Below, piece after piece: positions 52,168-59,732 of a stretch of DNA of 64,000 nt (position 1 is its first letter; the number at the start of each line of letters is the position of its first letter). The notes under the pieces were generated by a model that saw nothing but the letters and a program-made list of their open reading frames with translations, did no database searches and had not been told where the DNA came from. The translations under genes and the position numbers were made by a program. Origin of the DNA: CAZGKW01 sp964526295 (GTDB lineage Bacteria; Planctomycetota; Phycisphaerae; FEN-1346); NCBI GenBank assembly GCA_964526295.1, contig CAZGKW010000005.1, positions 62,001-126,000 of the forward strand, in the 5' to 3' direction.

Positions 52168-53175
52168 GTGCCGCCTGGTTTGATGGGAAGGGTCGTGCCC
52201 CGGGCGCCTGAGGGCCGGGCCTGGTGGGCTGCGGGTCGCGACCGAGAGCGGCCCCGAAAGGACGAGGGCTTGAGCGACGCGGGCCGGGACGACTGGGACC
52301 TCGACCTGGATGCCGCCACCGGGGGGACCGGCCAGGTGACCGACCGGCTTCGCCGGGCGGCCGTCCTGACACGTCGCGACCCCCTTCGGCGAGGCAACGT
52401 CATCCACCTGCCGGCGCGCGGCGATGCGGCCATCCTCGGCGACCTGCATGGCGACCGGGAGAACTTCCAACGCGTCTTGCGTTGGGCGGCCCTCCATCGC
52501 CACCGCGACCGGTTCCTGGTCGTCCAGGAGCTGATCCACGGCGGGCCGCGCGACGAGAGCGGCGGGGACACGAGTTTCCGACTCCTCGAGGACGTCGCCG
52601 CGCTCAAGTGCCAGTTCCGCTCCCAGATCCAGGTCGTGCTCTCGAACCACGACCTGGCCGAAGTGGTCGGCACGGACGTGACCAAGGCCGGCGAACACGT
52701 CCGCGACACGTTCCATCAGGGCATCCGAAACGCATACGGCTCGTCGTGGGAGGCGGTCCTGGAGGCGTACCGGGACTTCCTGGCGTCCTTGCCGCTGGCG
52801 GTCCGAACGCCGAACGGCGTCTTCATCAGCCATTCGACGCCGGGCCCCGAATCGATCGGCACGTTCGACTACGGCGTGCTGGATCGCGAGGTGGACCTGA
52901 GGCAGGCGGGGCCCGCTTCGAGCGTCTATCGGCTCGTCTGGGACCGGGACTACGACCAGGCCTGTGCCGACCGGTTTGCCAAAGCCGTCGGGGCTCAGGT
53001 CCTTGTCACCGGTCACCGGGCCTCGATGCCGGGGCTGAAGCGGCCGACGTCGCGGCACCTGGTGCTCCAGTCGGACGGCGTTTTCGGCCGCGTCCTGCTC
53101 CTGCCCCTGGGGGTGTCGGTCCTGCCCGGCCCCCTGAGCCGCACGGTCCAGAAGATCCGCGACCTGCCGGCCTAG
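52168..53175 (+). CDS. calcineurin-like metallophosphoesterase
   Basis: 335 residues. Phosphoesterase motifs: AILGDLHGDRENF, LSNHDLAE, SHSTPGPES and VTGHRASM. The second motif, usually GDxVDRG, is changed to VQELIHGG, and the third GNH to SNH, so the metal site is altered but the histidines remain. No signal peptide. The start is uncertain: conserved sequence begins about residue 75, and a TTG at 52270 would also be possible. Function cannot be assigned more closely. Confidence 0.75.
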   Translation: MPPGLMGRVVPRAPEGRAWWAAGRDRERPRKDEGLSDAGRDDWDLDLDAATGGTGQVTDRLRRAAVLTRRDPLRRGNVIHLPARGDAAILGDLHGDRENFQRVLRWAALHRHRDRFLVVQELIHGGPRDESGGDTSFRLLEDVAALKCQFRSQIQVVLSNHDLAEVVGTDVTKAGEHVRDTFHQGIRNAYGSSWEAVLEAYRDFLASLPLAVRTPNGVFISHSTPGPESIGTFDYGVLDREVDLRQAGPASSVYRLVWDRDYDQACADRFAKAVGAQVLVTGHRASMPGLKRPTSRHLVLQSDGVFGRVLLLPLGVSVLPGPLSRTVQKIRDLPA

Positions 53176-53227
53176 ACTTTCCGGCCGGCGCCGCCCACAA
53201 TGCCTGGAGCGGGCGAAGGGACCTGCC

Positions 53228-53686
53228 ATGCAGGAAACCGGCGTCGTCATCCGGGTGACCGACGAGCGGGCGGACGTGGCGATCGAGCACGCCCGCGAGG
53301 GGGGCGTCCGTGCCTGCGGCGGGTGCACGATGTGTCGGCCGCGCGGAGGCCACCGCTTCGTCCTGTCGGTCCCTGCCGGGGAGCTGAGCGAGAACGACCG
53401 CGTGACGGTCGAGGTCCCCGTGCCAAGCCCGTGGCGAGGCATCGTGCTGGTGTTCGCCCTGCCGGTGCTGGCCCTGATGGTCGGGCTGGCGTTGGGCACG
53501 TACTGGACGGGTCTCCACGGGTGGCTGGGCCTTGGCGCCGAAGGGACGGCCCTGGCGACGGGGGTGATCTTCGCGTCAGGGGCGTTCGGCCTGGCCGTCC
53601 TGGAGGACCGGCGGTTTCGCCGCGCCCATCAACCGAACGTCGTCGACGTGCATCCCGCTTCGCCCTCCGGGTCGGCCGCCACGTGA
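53228..53686 (+). CDS. RseC/MucC-like SoxR-reducing system membrane protein
   Basis: 152 residues with the RseC layout: N-terminal soluble part with a short cysteine cluster (CGGCTMC, about residues 30-36), then two membrane helices (about 76-96 and 103-125) and a basic end. In proteobacteria RseC works with the Rnf complex or with RseA/B. No rnf or rse genes are present, so the cofactor-loading or redox role is only inferred. It ends 54 bp before the ATP-synthase promoter. Confidence 0.82.
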   Translation: MQETGVVIRVTDERADVAIEHAREGGVRACGGCTMCRPRGGHRFVLSVPAGELSENDRVTVEVPVPSPWRGIVLVFALPVLALMVGLALGTYWTGLHGWLGLGAEGTALATGVIFASGAFGLAVLEDRRFRRAHQPNVVDVHPASPSGSAAT

Positions 53687-53739
53687 CGAACCGGCATCGG
53701 CACGGCCGCGTCGCAGGGCCGCCGAAGGCCCGGTTTTCC

Positions 53740-53767
53740 TTGACAACACCGCCTGCCGCGCGATACT
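53740..53767 (+). promoter_or_regulatory. candidate promoter of the ATP synthase operon
   Basis: Perfect TTGACA (53740-53745), 16 bp, GATACT (53762-53767, 4 of 6). Predicted start near 53774. Confidence 0.65.
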
Positions 53768-53904
53768 CAGACACGAACCCGGGGGTTTCGGTGCGTGCGC
53801 CGGGCCGAGCCGTCTCCGCTATGGGCGTCGTGTGGGCCGACCGGCGAGGCGGGGGCACGGCGGAGCCGAGGCGGCCCACCGCCGAGTCTCCATTCCTGGC
53901 GGCC

Positions 53905-54138
53905 ATGGCCGATCCGCGTGAGGACGACGACCGTCGCGAGCTGAAACGCGGCCTGAAGGTGCTGGCCGTCTCGTGGGTCATGGCGCTGACGATCGTGGCG
54001 GCCGGGTTCGCCGGCTGGTGGTTGGACGAGCACGTCACCAAGCGGTTTCCCTTGATGACGCTTCTGGCCATCGGCGCCGGTATCGTGGGCGGGGGCTGGT
54101 ACGCCTACCGGACGATCATGGGGATGTACACCGAATGA
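53905..54138 (+). CDS. atpZ: AtpZ/AtpI-like ATP synthase assembly membrane protein
   Basis: 77 residues from the ATG at 53905: an acidic/charged N-terminus (DPREDDDRRELKRGL) and two membrane helices (VSWVMALTIVAAGFAGWW and LLAIGAGIVGGGWY), the form of AtpZ/ATP_synt_AtpI proteins encoded at the head of bacterial F-ATPase operons. An upstream in-frame ATG at 53821 is possible, but its extension is unlike the family. It overlaps the next gene by 4 bp (ATGA). Confidence 0.82.
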   Translation: MADPREDDDRRELKRGLKVLAVSWVMALTIVAAGFAGWWLDEHVTKRFPLMTLLAIGAGIVGGGWYAYRTIMGMYTE

Positions 54139-54539
54139 GCCGAGCGGCGGTCAGCGACGCGTTCGAGCAGTTCCAGGGCCGCGTCTGGCGCGTCGCGGCC
54201 GTTGTTGCCGGTATCGTTCTGGCCGGCGTGCTGGTCGGCCGCATGGGGTACACGCCGGTGGCCGGGGGTCTGGCGGTGGGCTTTGCCGCGAGCCTCGTTT
54301 GCCACGCCCTCAAGGTCCGTTCGCTGAGACGTCTTCGGCAGCAGGCCCGCCGAGCGGGTCGGTCGCGAGCCGCCTTGGCGGCGGTCGGGCGGATCGGCGT
54401 GTACGGGGCCGCGCTGGCCGCGGCGGCGGGAACGGAGCAGGTCGAGTTCCTGGCCGCGGCAGGGGGATTGCTGCTCGTCAACGGGGTGACCATCGCGATG
54501 GCGGTCGCGTCGAGCCGCCGACCGGTGCCCGACGGGTAA
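54135..54539 (+). CDS. atpI: ATP synthase protein I-like membrane protein
   Basis: 134 residues with four predicted membrane segments (about 19-37, 42-58, 87-103, 106-124), the layout of AtpI, which aids assembly of the c ring in some bacteria. Recognised mainly from position, directly before the subunit a gene. It overlaps atpZ by 4 bp and ends 10 bp before atpB. Sequence similarity to known AtpI is not obvious to me. Confidence 0.7.
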   Translation: MSRAAVSDAFEQFQGRVWRVAAVVAGIVLAGVLVGRMGYTPVAGGLAVGFAASLVCHALKVRSLRRLRQQARRAGRSRAALAAVGRIGVYGAALAAAAGTEQVEFLAAAGGLLLVNGVTIAMAVASSRRPVPDG

Positions 54540-54549
54540 GAGGGACTCG

Positions 54550-55656
54550 ATGGACGATGCGCTGCCGGGCGTCCCCGTTCAGGTCCTTTCGGGCGCGGAC
54601 CGCCTGCCTTGGCCGCTCAACCTTTTCGTCTGGGGCTACTCCTACGACACCTTCTTCATGACGGTCGTCGTGGTGGTGCTGGTGTCGGTGGGCCTGTGGC
54701 TCCTGGCCAGGAACCCCCGGATGGTGCCGACCCGGCGGCAGGCCCTGCTCGAGGCCGTCATCGGCTTCTTCCGCGAGGTCGTCTACGGGACGCTGGGGCC
54801 GAAGGACGGCCGCCGGTTCCTGCCGTTCATCGCCACGATCTTTCTGTTCGTCTGGGTCTCGAACGTCGTCGGGATCATCCCGACGGCCGACCTGTTCGAG
54901 TGGGTCAACGAAGTGACCGGCCGCGAGGGCGGCACGAGGCTCGTCTTCGAGACCGACCGGGGCACGCTGGTCATCCCCGGGGCCGAGGAGCCGTCCCGCA
55001 ACGTCAACTTCCCCTGGGGCCTCGGCATCATGGTCTTTCTGCTGATGCACGGCATGGCAATCAACCGCAAGGGCATGGCCGCCTACCTGGACGAGTTTTT
55101 CGAGCCGCATCTGGGGTCGTTCACGGTGCCGTATCAGAAATGGTGGGCCCGTGTGCTGATGGGCCTGTTTGGCCTCGTGACGGCGGGTGCGCTGGGCTAC
55201 GCGGTGGGCATGTTCCTGGGCGCCCAGTGGGGCCGCGGGCCGTGGGTCGCGCGGGCCCTGGGGGCCGCGCTCGGCCTCTACGCCTTCGTCCGGTTCCTGA
55301 CGAAGCCCGCGTTCGAGCCGAAACGCGTCGGCGTGCCGAACCTCTTCATGGCCCCGCTGAACGTGATCGGCAAATTCGCCGAGATCCTCTCGATGTGCTT
55401 CCGTCTGTTCGGAAACATCTTCGGCGGGGCAATCATCATCGTGCTGATCGCCGGGGCCATCAAGCCCGTGATGCCCATCTTCCTTCAGGCCTTCTTCGGC
55501 CTGTTCGTCGGTACGGTGCAGGCGTTCGTCTTTGCCGTGCTCTGCCTGACCTACATCGCGGTGGAGATCCGGGACGAAGAGGGGCCCGAAACCGGCGCCC
55601 TCGCCCCCGGCGACGGGGACGAGAACGAGGCACGGCCCGCCGGGGCGACCGGCTGA
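54550..55656 (+). CDS. atpB: ATP synthase F0 subunit a (enlarged)
   Basis: The stator channel for the coupling ion. Essential Arg285 is in SMCFRLFGNIFGG and Gln324 in GTVQAFVFAVLCLTYI. At 368 residues it is much longer than the usual 230-280. The extra length lies in a loop after the first helix (about residues 120-155), in a hydrophobic insertion of about 60 residues before PNLFMAPLNVIGKFAE (about 205-260, likely two more helices), and in an acidic tail. AGAGGGA precedes the ATG. Confidence 0.94.
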   Translation: MDDALPGVPVQVLSGADRLPWPLNLFVWGYSYDTFFMTVVVVVLVSVGLWLLARNPRMVPTRRQALLEAVIGFFREVVYGTLGPKDGRRFLPFIATIFLFVWVSNVVGIIPTADLFEWVNEVTGREGGTRLVFETDRGTLVIPGAEEPSRNVNFPWGLGIMVFLLMHGMAINRKGMAAYLDEFFEPHLGSFTVPYQKWWARVLMGLFGLVTAGALGYAVGMFLGAQWGRGPWVARALGAALGLYAFVRFLTKPAFEPKRVGVPNLFMAPLNVIGKFAEILSMCFRLFGNIFGGAIIIVLIAGAIKPVMPIFLQAFFGLFVGTVQAFVFAVLCLTYIAVEIRDEEGPETGALAPGDGDENEARPAGATG

Positions 55657-55667
55657 ACCGAGGTGCC

Positions 55668-56441
55668 ATGGCCGCGTGGAACGACATCCTGACCAGCCCC
55701 GAGTTGCTCCAGACGTCGCAGTACGTCGCGGCTGGGCTTTCGGTGGGCCTGGCGGCCCTCGGACCGGGCGTCGGCGAGGGATACGCCGCCGGGAAGGCCG
55801 GCGAAGGCATCGCCCGCCAGCCCGCCGAGGCGGGGCAGACGCTCCGGACGATGCTTATCGGCCAGGCCATCGCCGAGACGAGCGGCATCTTCGGCCTCGT
55901 CGTCGCCTTCATGCTGATCCTGACCGAGGCCGTGCCGTCGTGGGTGGCCGCGGCGGCGATCCTCGGATCGGGCTTCTGCATGGGCACCAGCGCGATCGGC
56001 AGCGCTATCGGGGCGGGCCTCGTCGCCGGGGACGCCGTCGAAGGCATCTGCCGCGTGCCGGAGGCCCGGGGGCGGATCACGCTGACGATGCTGATCGCCC
56101 AGGCCCTGGCGCAGAACACGTCGATCCTCGGGTTCGTCATCGCGATGGTCCTGATGCGAAGTGCCGGGGCGGCGACCGAGATGGCCGATTGGGCGACGGG
56201 CCTGCCCCGGATGGCCGCGTTCCTGGGCGCGGGCTTCGCGATGGGAGCCGGGGCGATGGGGCCCGCGCTCGGCATCGGCTATGCCGGCAGCCGGGCCTGC
56301 GCCAGCATCGCTCGCAACGTCGAGAAGTCCGGCCTCATCCAGCGGACCATGTTCGTCGGAGCGGCGGTGTCGGAATCGACCGCCATCTACAGCCTGGTCA
56401 TCGCCCTGCTCCTCTGGAGCACCGGCGCGGGAATGATCTAG
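55668..56441 (+). CDS. triple-hairpin ATP synthase c-type proteolipid
   Basis: 257 residues: three c-subunit hairpins in tandem. Hairpin 1 (about 20-88) has Glu37 (GPGVGEGYAAG) and Glu70 (AIAETSGIF). Hairpin 2 (94-164) has Ala116 and Gln149 (ALAQNTS) at these places, so no carboxylate. Hairpin 3 (182-251) has Ile203 and Glu236 (SESTAIYS). The connecting loops keep RQP/RVP/RNV. Fused proteolipids are known from V/A-type ATPases and, as a double hairpin, from the Na+ F-ATPase of Acetobacterium woodii. A triple form next to an ordinary c in an F-type operon is unusual. Start is the ATG at 55668, 12 bp after atpB. Confidence 0.9.
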   Translation: MAAWNDILTSPELLQTSQYVAAGLSVGLAALGPGVGEGYAAGKAGEGIARQPAEAGQTLRTMLIGQAIAETSGIFGLVVAFMLILTEAVPSWVAAAAILGSGFCMGTSAIGSAIGAGLVAGDAVEGICRVPEARGRITLTMLIAQALAQNTSILGFVIAMVLMRSAGAATEMADWATGLPRMAAFLGAGFAMGAGAMGPALGIGYAGSRACASIARNVEKSGLIQRTMFVGAAVSESTAIYSLVIALLLWSTGAGMI

Positions 56442-56516
56442 TTCGAGCGGCGTCCGGAAGGACGCCGGGGCCCGCAAACGGCCGAACAGGCGCGATCGCA
56501 GACAAAGGAACCGACT

Positions 56517-56765
56517 ATGGAAGCAGCGATCATCAAAGCGGCGGCCCTGCTCGGGGCGGGGCTCGCCATGGGATTCGGGGCCATCGGGCCGGGCATCGGC
56601 GAGGGCTATGCCGCCGGACGGGCCTGTGAGGGCATCAGCCGCCGGCCCGACCAGGCGGCGCTCCTGACGCGGACGATGCTCATCGGCCAGGCCGTCTCCG
56701 AGTCGACCGGCATCTACAGCCTCGTCATCGCGCTGATCCTGATCTTCACGAACTTCGCCGGATGA
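56517..56765 (+). CDS. atpE: ATP synthase F0 subunit c (single hairpin, two-carboxylate type)
   Basis: 82 residues, one hairpin. Helix 1 has GFGAIGPGIGEGYAAG (Glu29), the loop is RRPD, and helix 2 has GQAVSESTGIYS (Glu62-Ser63-Thr64, Tyr67). EST..Y is the Na+-binding signature of rotor rings such as that of Ilyobacter; Glu in place of the usual Gln on helix 1 gives the two-carboxylate motif described for Fusobacterium nucleatum. AAAGGA precedes the ATG, and the stop overlaps the next gene by 4 bp. Confidence 0.95.
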   Translation: MEAAIIKAAALLGAGLAMGFGAIGPGIGEGYAAGRACEGISRRPDQAALLTRTMLIGQAVSESTGIYSLVIALILIFTNFAG

Positions 56766-57715
56766 CTGGCTCAGCGCACGCCAAGCACCAGGGGGCCCGT
56801 CTCGTGGCGCCAAAGAAGAAGCGTCTCCTGAAACTGCTCGCGATCGTCTACGGGGTCGTCGTTCTGGCCGTCCTGGTGCACGCCTTTCTCAGCATGCAGG
56901 GCGTGGGCAAGCTCTACGCCCTCGGGCCCGAGCTGGTCGGCCGCGAGCTGACCGAGCCGTTCGAGGTCCGGCACCTCGCCGGCAAGACCCTCGACGAGGC
57001 CCTCGCCCGCGCCCTGCGGCAGGCGGTGGTGCTGGAGGTCGAACTGGCCGACGGCTCGCGGGCACTCATCACCGAGGCCCTCGGAGAGACGCTCGGCACC
57101 GTCACGCTGCCCGAGGGCACCACGATCGGCGAGGGGCTGTGGCAGACCGTGCTGAAGCCGGAACGGCAGGTCCGCCCGGATGCGAAGGTGCCCATCCGGG
57201 GCACGGGCGACATCATCGGGTTCGGCCTCGACCTGGTGCTGGTGGTCCTGAACTTCTTCGGCCTGTTGTGCATCCTGTACGCCTTCGTCTGGGACCCGAT
57301 CATCGAGATGCTCGACAAGCGGGCCGAGACGGTCCGCTCGGAGGTCGAGGAAGCGCGGAAGCAGCGCGAGACCGCCCGGTCGCTGCGGGGGAAATACGAT
57401 GCCCTCATGCGAGGGGCGAAGCAGGAGCGGGAGGAGCTGGTCGCGGCCGGCCAGCGCGACGGCGACGCCGAGCGACGTAAGATCATCGAGCAGGCCCGGG
57501 GGGAGGCCGAGAAGGTCCTCGCCCAGGCCCGCGACGAGATCGGCGCCGAGGCCGCCCGGGCCCGCCGTGAGCTGCGCCGCGAGGTCGGGGCCCTGAGCGC
57601 CGAGATCGCCGCCGAGATCCTCCGCCGCGAGTTGCGCCCAGACGACCACGACGCCCTCGTCCGGGAGTTCCTGAGCAAGGTCGGCAACGGCGACGGCCAC
57701 GCCGGGGCCGGGTGA
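56762..57715 (+). CDS. atpF: ATP synthase F0 subunit b with extra N-terminal membrane helix and exported domain
   Basis: 317 residues against the usual ~160. The C-terminal half is a normal b subunit: membrane helix (about 150-177) then a long charged helix with EARKQRETARSL and AEIAAEILRREL. The N-terminal addition consists of a basic start, a membrane helix (22-44), and about 105 residues (45-148) that would be outside the inner membrane and contain a LALARALRQ-like helix and beta-like VTLPEGTTIGEG. No known family was recognised in it. It overlaps atpE by 4 bp. Confidence 0.85.
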   Translation: MTGSAHAKHQGARLVAPKKKRLLKLLAIVYGVVVLAVLVHAFLSMQGVGKLYALGPELVGRELTEPFEVRHLAGKTLDEALARALRQAVVLEVELADGSRALITEALGETLGTVTLPEGTTIGEGLWQTVLKPERQVRPDAKVPIRGTGDIIGFGLDLVLVVLNFFGLLCILYAFVWDPIIEMLDKRAETVRSEVEEARKQRETARSLRGKYDALMRGAKQEREELVAAGQRDGDAERRKIIEQARGEAEKVLAQARDEIGAEAARARRELRREVGALSAEIAAEILRRELRPDDHDALVREFLSKVGNGDGHAGAG

Positions 57716-57722
57716 GTCCACT

Positions 57723-58262
57723 ATGCCACAGACGGATGCAGCCAAACGCTATGCCGAAGCCCTGGCCGGCCTGATCGAAGACCCGGCAGCCCTCGAGCGG
57801 GCCGCGCAAACCGTGCGCGCCCTGGCCGAGGCGGCCGTCGGCGGACCCGCGGCGGCACGCTACTGGCGGAGCCTCGGCGTGCCGCGGCAGAAAAAGACCG
57901 AGCTGCTCGGGCAACTCATGGACGCCGCTGAGGCCGACGGGGTCGTCCGGTCGTTCGTCGGCGTCCTGGTGGCCAACAACCGCGTGTCGGACCTGCCCGC
58001 CATTGCGGAGGCCCTGGACGAGCGGGTCGCCGAACGTCTCGGGCGGACGGTGGCCCACGTCACGAGCGCCCAGACGCTGTCGGACGAGCAGCAGCAGGCG
58101 ATTCGCGGCCGCCTCGCCGAGGTGACCGGCAAGGACGTCCGCCTCGAAACGAGCGTCGACGAGGGGCTCATCGGCGGGCTGCGGGTCCGATTGGGGAACC
58201 GCATCCTCGATCACAGCGTCCAGGGGCGACTTCGGTCGCTCGTGGCGGACCTGGCAGAATAG
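57723..58262 (+). CDS. atpH: ATP synthase F1 subunit delta
   Basis: 179 residues, normal OSCP/delta layout: N-terminal helical domain with AKRYAEALAGL, the RYWRSLGVPRQKK and VRSFVGVLVANNR segments, and the C-terminal DEGLIGGLRVRLGNRILDHSVQGRL motif. It connects the stator b to the top of the alpha3-beta3 head. It ends 23 bp before the first sulfatase gene, where the canonical operon would continue with atpA. Confidence 0.94.
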   Translation: MPQTDAAKRYAEALAGLIEDPAALERAAQTVRALAEAAVGGPAAARYWRSLGVPRQKKTELLGQLMDAAEADGVVRSFVGVLVANNRVSDLPAIAEALDERVAERLGRTVAHVTSAQTLSDEQQQAIRGRLAEVTGKDVRLETSVDEGLIGGLRVRLGNRILDHSVQGRLRSLVADLAE

Positions 58263-58285
58263 ACAAAGTCGAGGGGAGAGAGCAT

Positions 58286-59716
58286 ATGGCACGGGATAGA
58301 GACGAGCGCATCGATTCGCCGCGCGCGAGCTCGGCGCTCAACCGGCGGGCGTTTCTCGGGCGACTGGGAACCGCGGCGGCGGTGGCGGCGGGCACCGCCG
58401 CCCTGCCCCGTTTCGCCGGCGCGGTCAAACCGAACGGCCGGCCGCCCAACTTCATCCTCATCTTCACCGACGACCAGGGCTACCAGGACCTCGGGTGCTT
58501 CGGGTCGCCCGAGATCAAGACGCCCGAGATCGACCGCCTGGCCGCCGAGGGGATGAAGTTCACGGACTTCTACGTGGCCTCGCCGGTCTGCACGCCGTCG
58601 CGGGCCGCCCTGATGACCGGTTGCTATCCGAAGCGAGTGGGTCTGCACCGCGGGGTCCTTTTCCCCCGCCACGAGATCGGCCTCAATCCCGACGAGATTA
58701 CCATCGCCGAGGTCCTGAAGGCCCACGGTTACGCGACGGCCTGCATCGGCAAGTGGCACCTGGGGCACCACCCGAAGTTCCTGCCCACCAGCCAGGGCTT
58801 CGACTCGTACTTCGGCATCCCCTATTCGAACGACATGCCGACCCCGGCGCCCGGCGGCGGCCGAGGGGCCGTCCTTCTGGAGAACGAGAAGGTCTTCGAG
58901 CACCCGGCCGACCAGGCCACCCTGACCGAGCGATGCACCGAACGGGCCATCCGCTTCATCCGCCAGAACAAGGACCGCCCGTTCTTCCTCTACCTGCCGC
59001 ACTCGATGCCCCATCTGCCGCTCCACGTGTCGGAGCGATTCAAGGGGAAGTCCGAGGGCGGCACGTACGGCGACGTGATCGAGTGCATCGACTGGAGCAC
59101 CGGCCGCATCGCCGAGACGATCCGCGAGCTGGGCCTGGCCGAGGACACGGTCCTCGTGTTCACCTCGGACAACGGGCCGTGGCTGTCGCGGCGAAACGGC
59201 AAGAACGTCGGCTTTGCCGACCCGCTCCGTGCGGGCAAAGGCTCGACCTACGAGGGCGGCATGCGGGTGCCGTGCGTCATGTGGGGGCCGGGCCGCATCC
59301 CGGCCGGGAAGGTCTGCTCCGAGATCGCCGCCTCGATGGACCTGTACCCGACGTTCGCCCGCCTCGCCGGGGCCCGCGTGCCGGCCGACCGGGCGATCGA
59401 CGGCCTGGACATCTCCGACCTCATGTGCGGCGTCGCGGGCAGCAGCCCGCGCGACACGTTTTTCTACTACTCCAGCGGCGGTCAGCTCCAGGCGGTTCGC
59501 CACGGCAAGTGGAAGCTCAGGACCGCCCAGGGGCGCCGCAGGAGGAACCAGCCCCCGCCGCCCGTGACGGCCGAGCTGTACGACCTCCGGGCCGACATCG
59601 GCGAACAGAACAACCAGGCAAAGGAGCATCCTGAGATCGTCGCGCGACTCTCGGCCGCCATGACCGAGTGCGACGCCCGGATCGAAAAGCAAGCCCGGCC
59701 CGTCGGCACGCTCTGA
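58286..59716 (+). CDS. Tat-exported sulfatase
   Basis: 476 residues of the formylglycine-dependent type. The twin-arginine signal is LNRRAFLGRLG. The metal-binding FTDDQGYQDLG, the active-site CTPSR (Cys102 becomes formylglycine), and GKWHLGHHP are present, with LVFTSDNGPWLS and the DLYPTF segment in the C-terminal part. Probably acts on a sulfated polysaccharide outside the cytoplasm; a sulfatase-maturing enzyme is not in the window. GGGGAGAG precedes the ATG. It lies inside the ATP synthase operon, transcribed the same way. Confidence 0.93.
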   Translation: MARDRDERIDSPRASSALNRRAFLGRLGTAAAVAAGTAALPRFAGAVKPNGRPPNFILIFTDDQGYQDLGCFGSPEIKTPEIDRLAAEGMKFTDFYVASPVCTPSRAALMTGCYPKRVGLHRGVLFPRHEIGLNPDEITIAEVLKAHGYATACIGKWHLGHHPKFLPTSQGFDSYFGIPYSNDMPTPAPGGGRGAVLLENEKVFEHPADQATLTERCTERAIRFIRQNKDRPFFLYLPHSMPHLPLHVSERFKGKSEGGTYGDVIECIDWSTGRIAETIRELGLAEDTVLVFTSDNGPWLSRRNGKNVGFADPLRAGKGSTYEGGMRVPCVMWGPGRIPAGKVCSEIAASMDLYPTFARLAGARVPADRAIDGLDISDLMCGVAGSSPRDTFFYYSSGGQLQAVRHGKWKLRTAQGRRRRNQPPPPVTAELYDLRADIGEQNNQAKEHPEIVARLSAAMTECDARIEKQARPVGTL

Positions 59717-59732
59717 AGGGCATCGAGGACAG

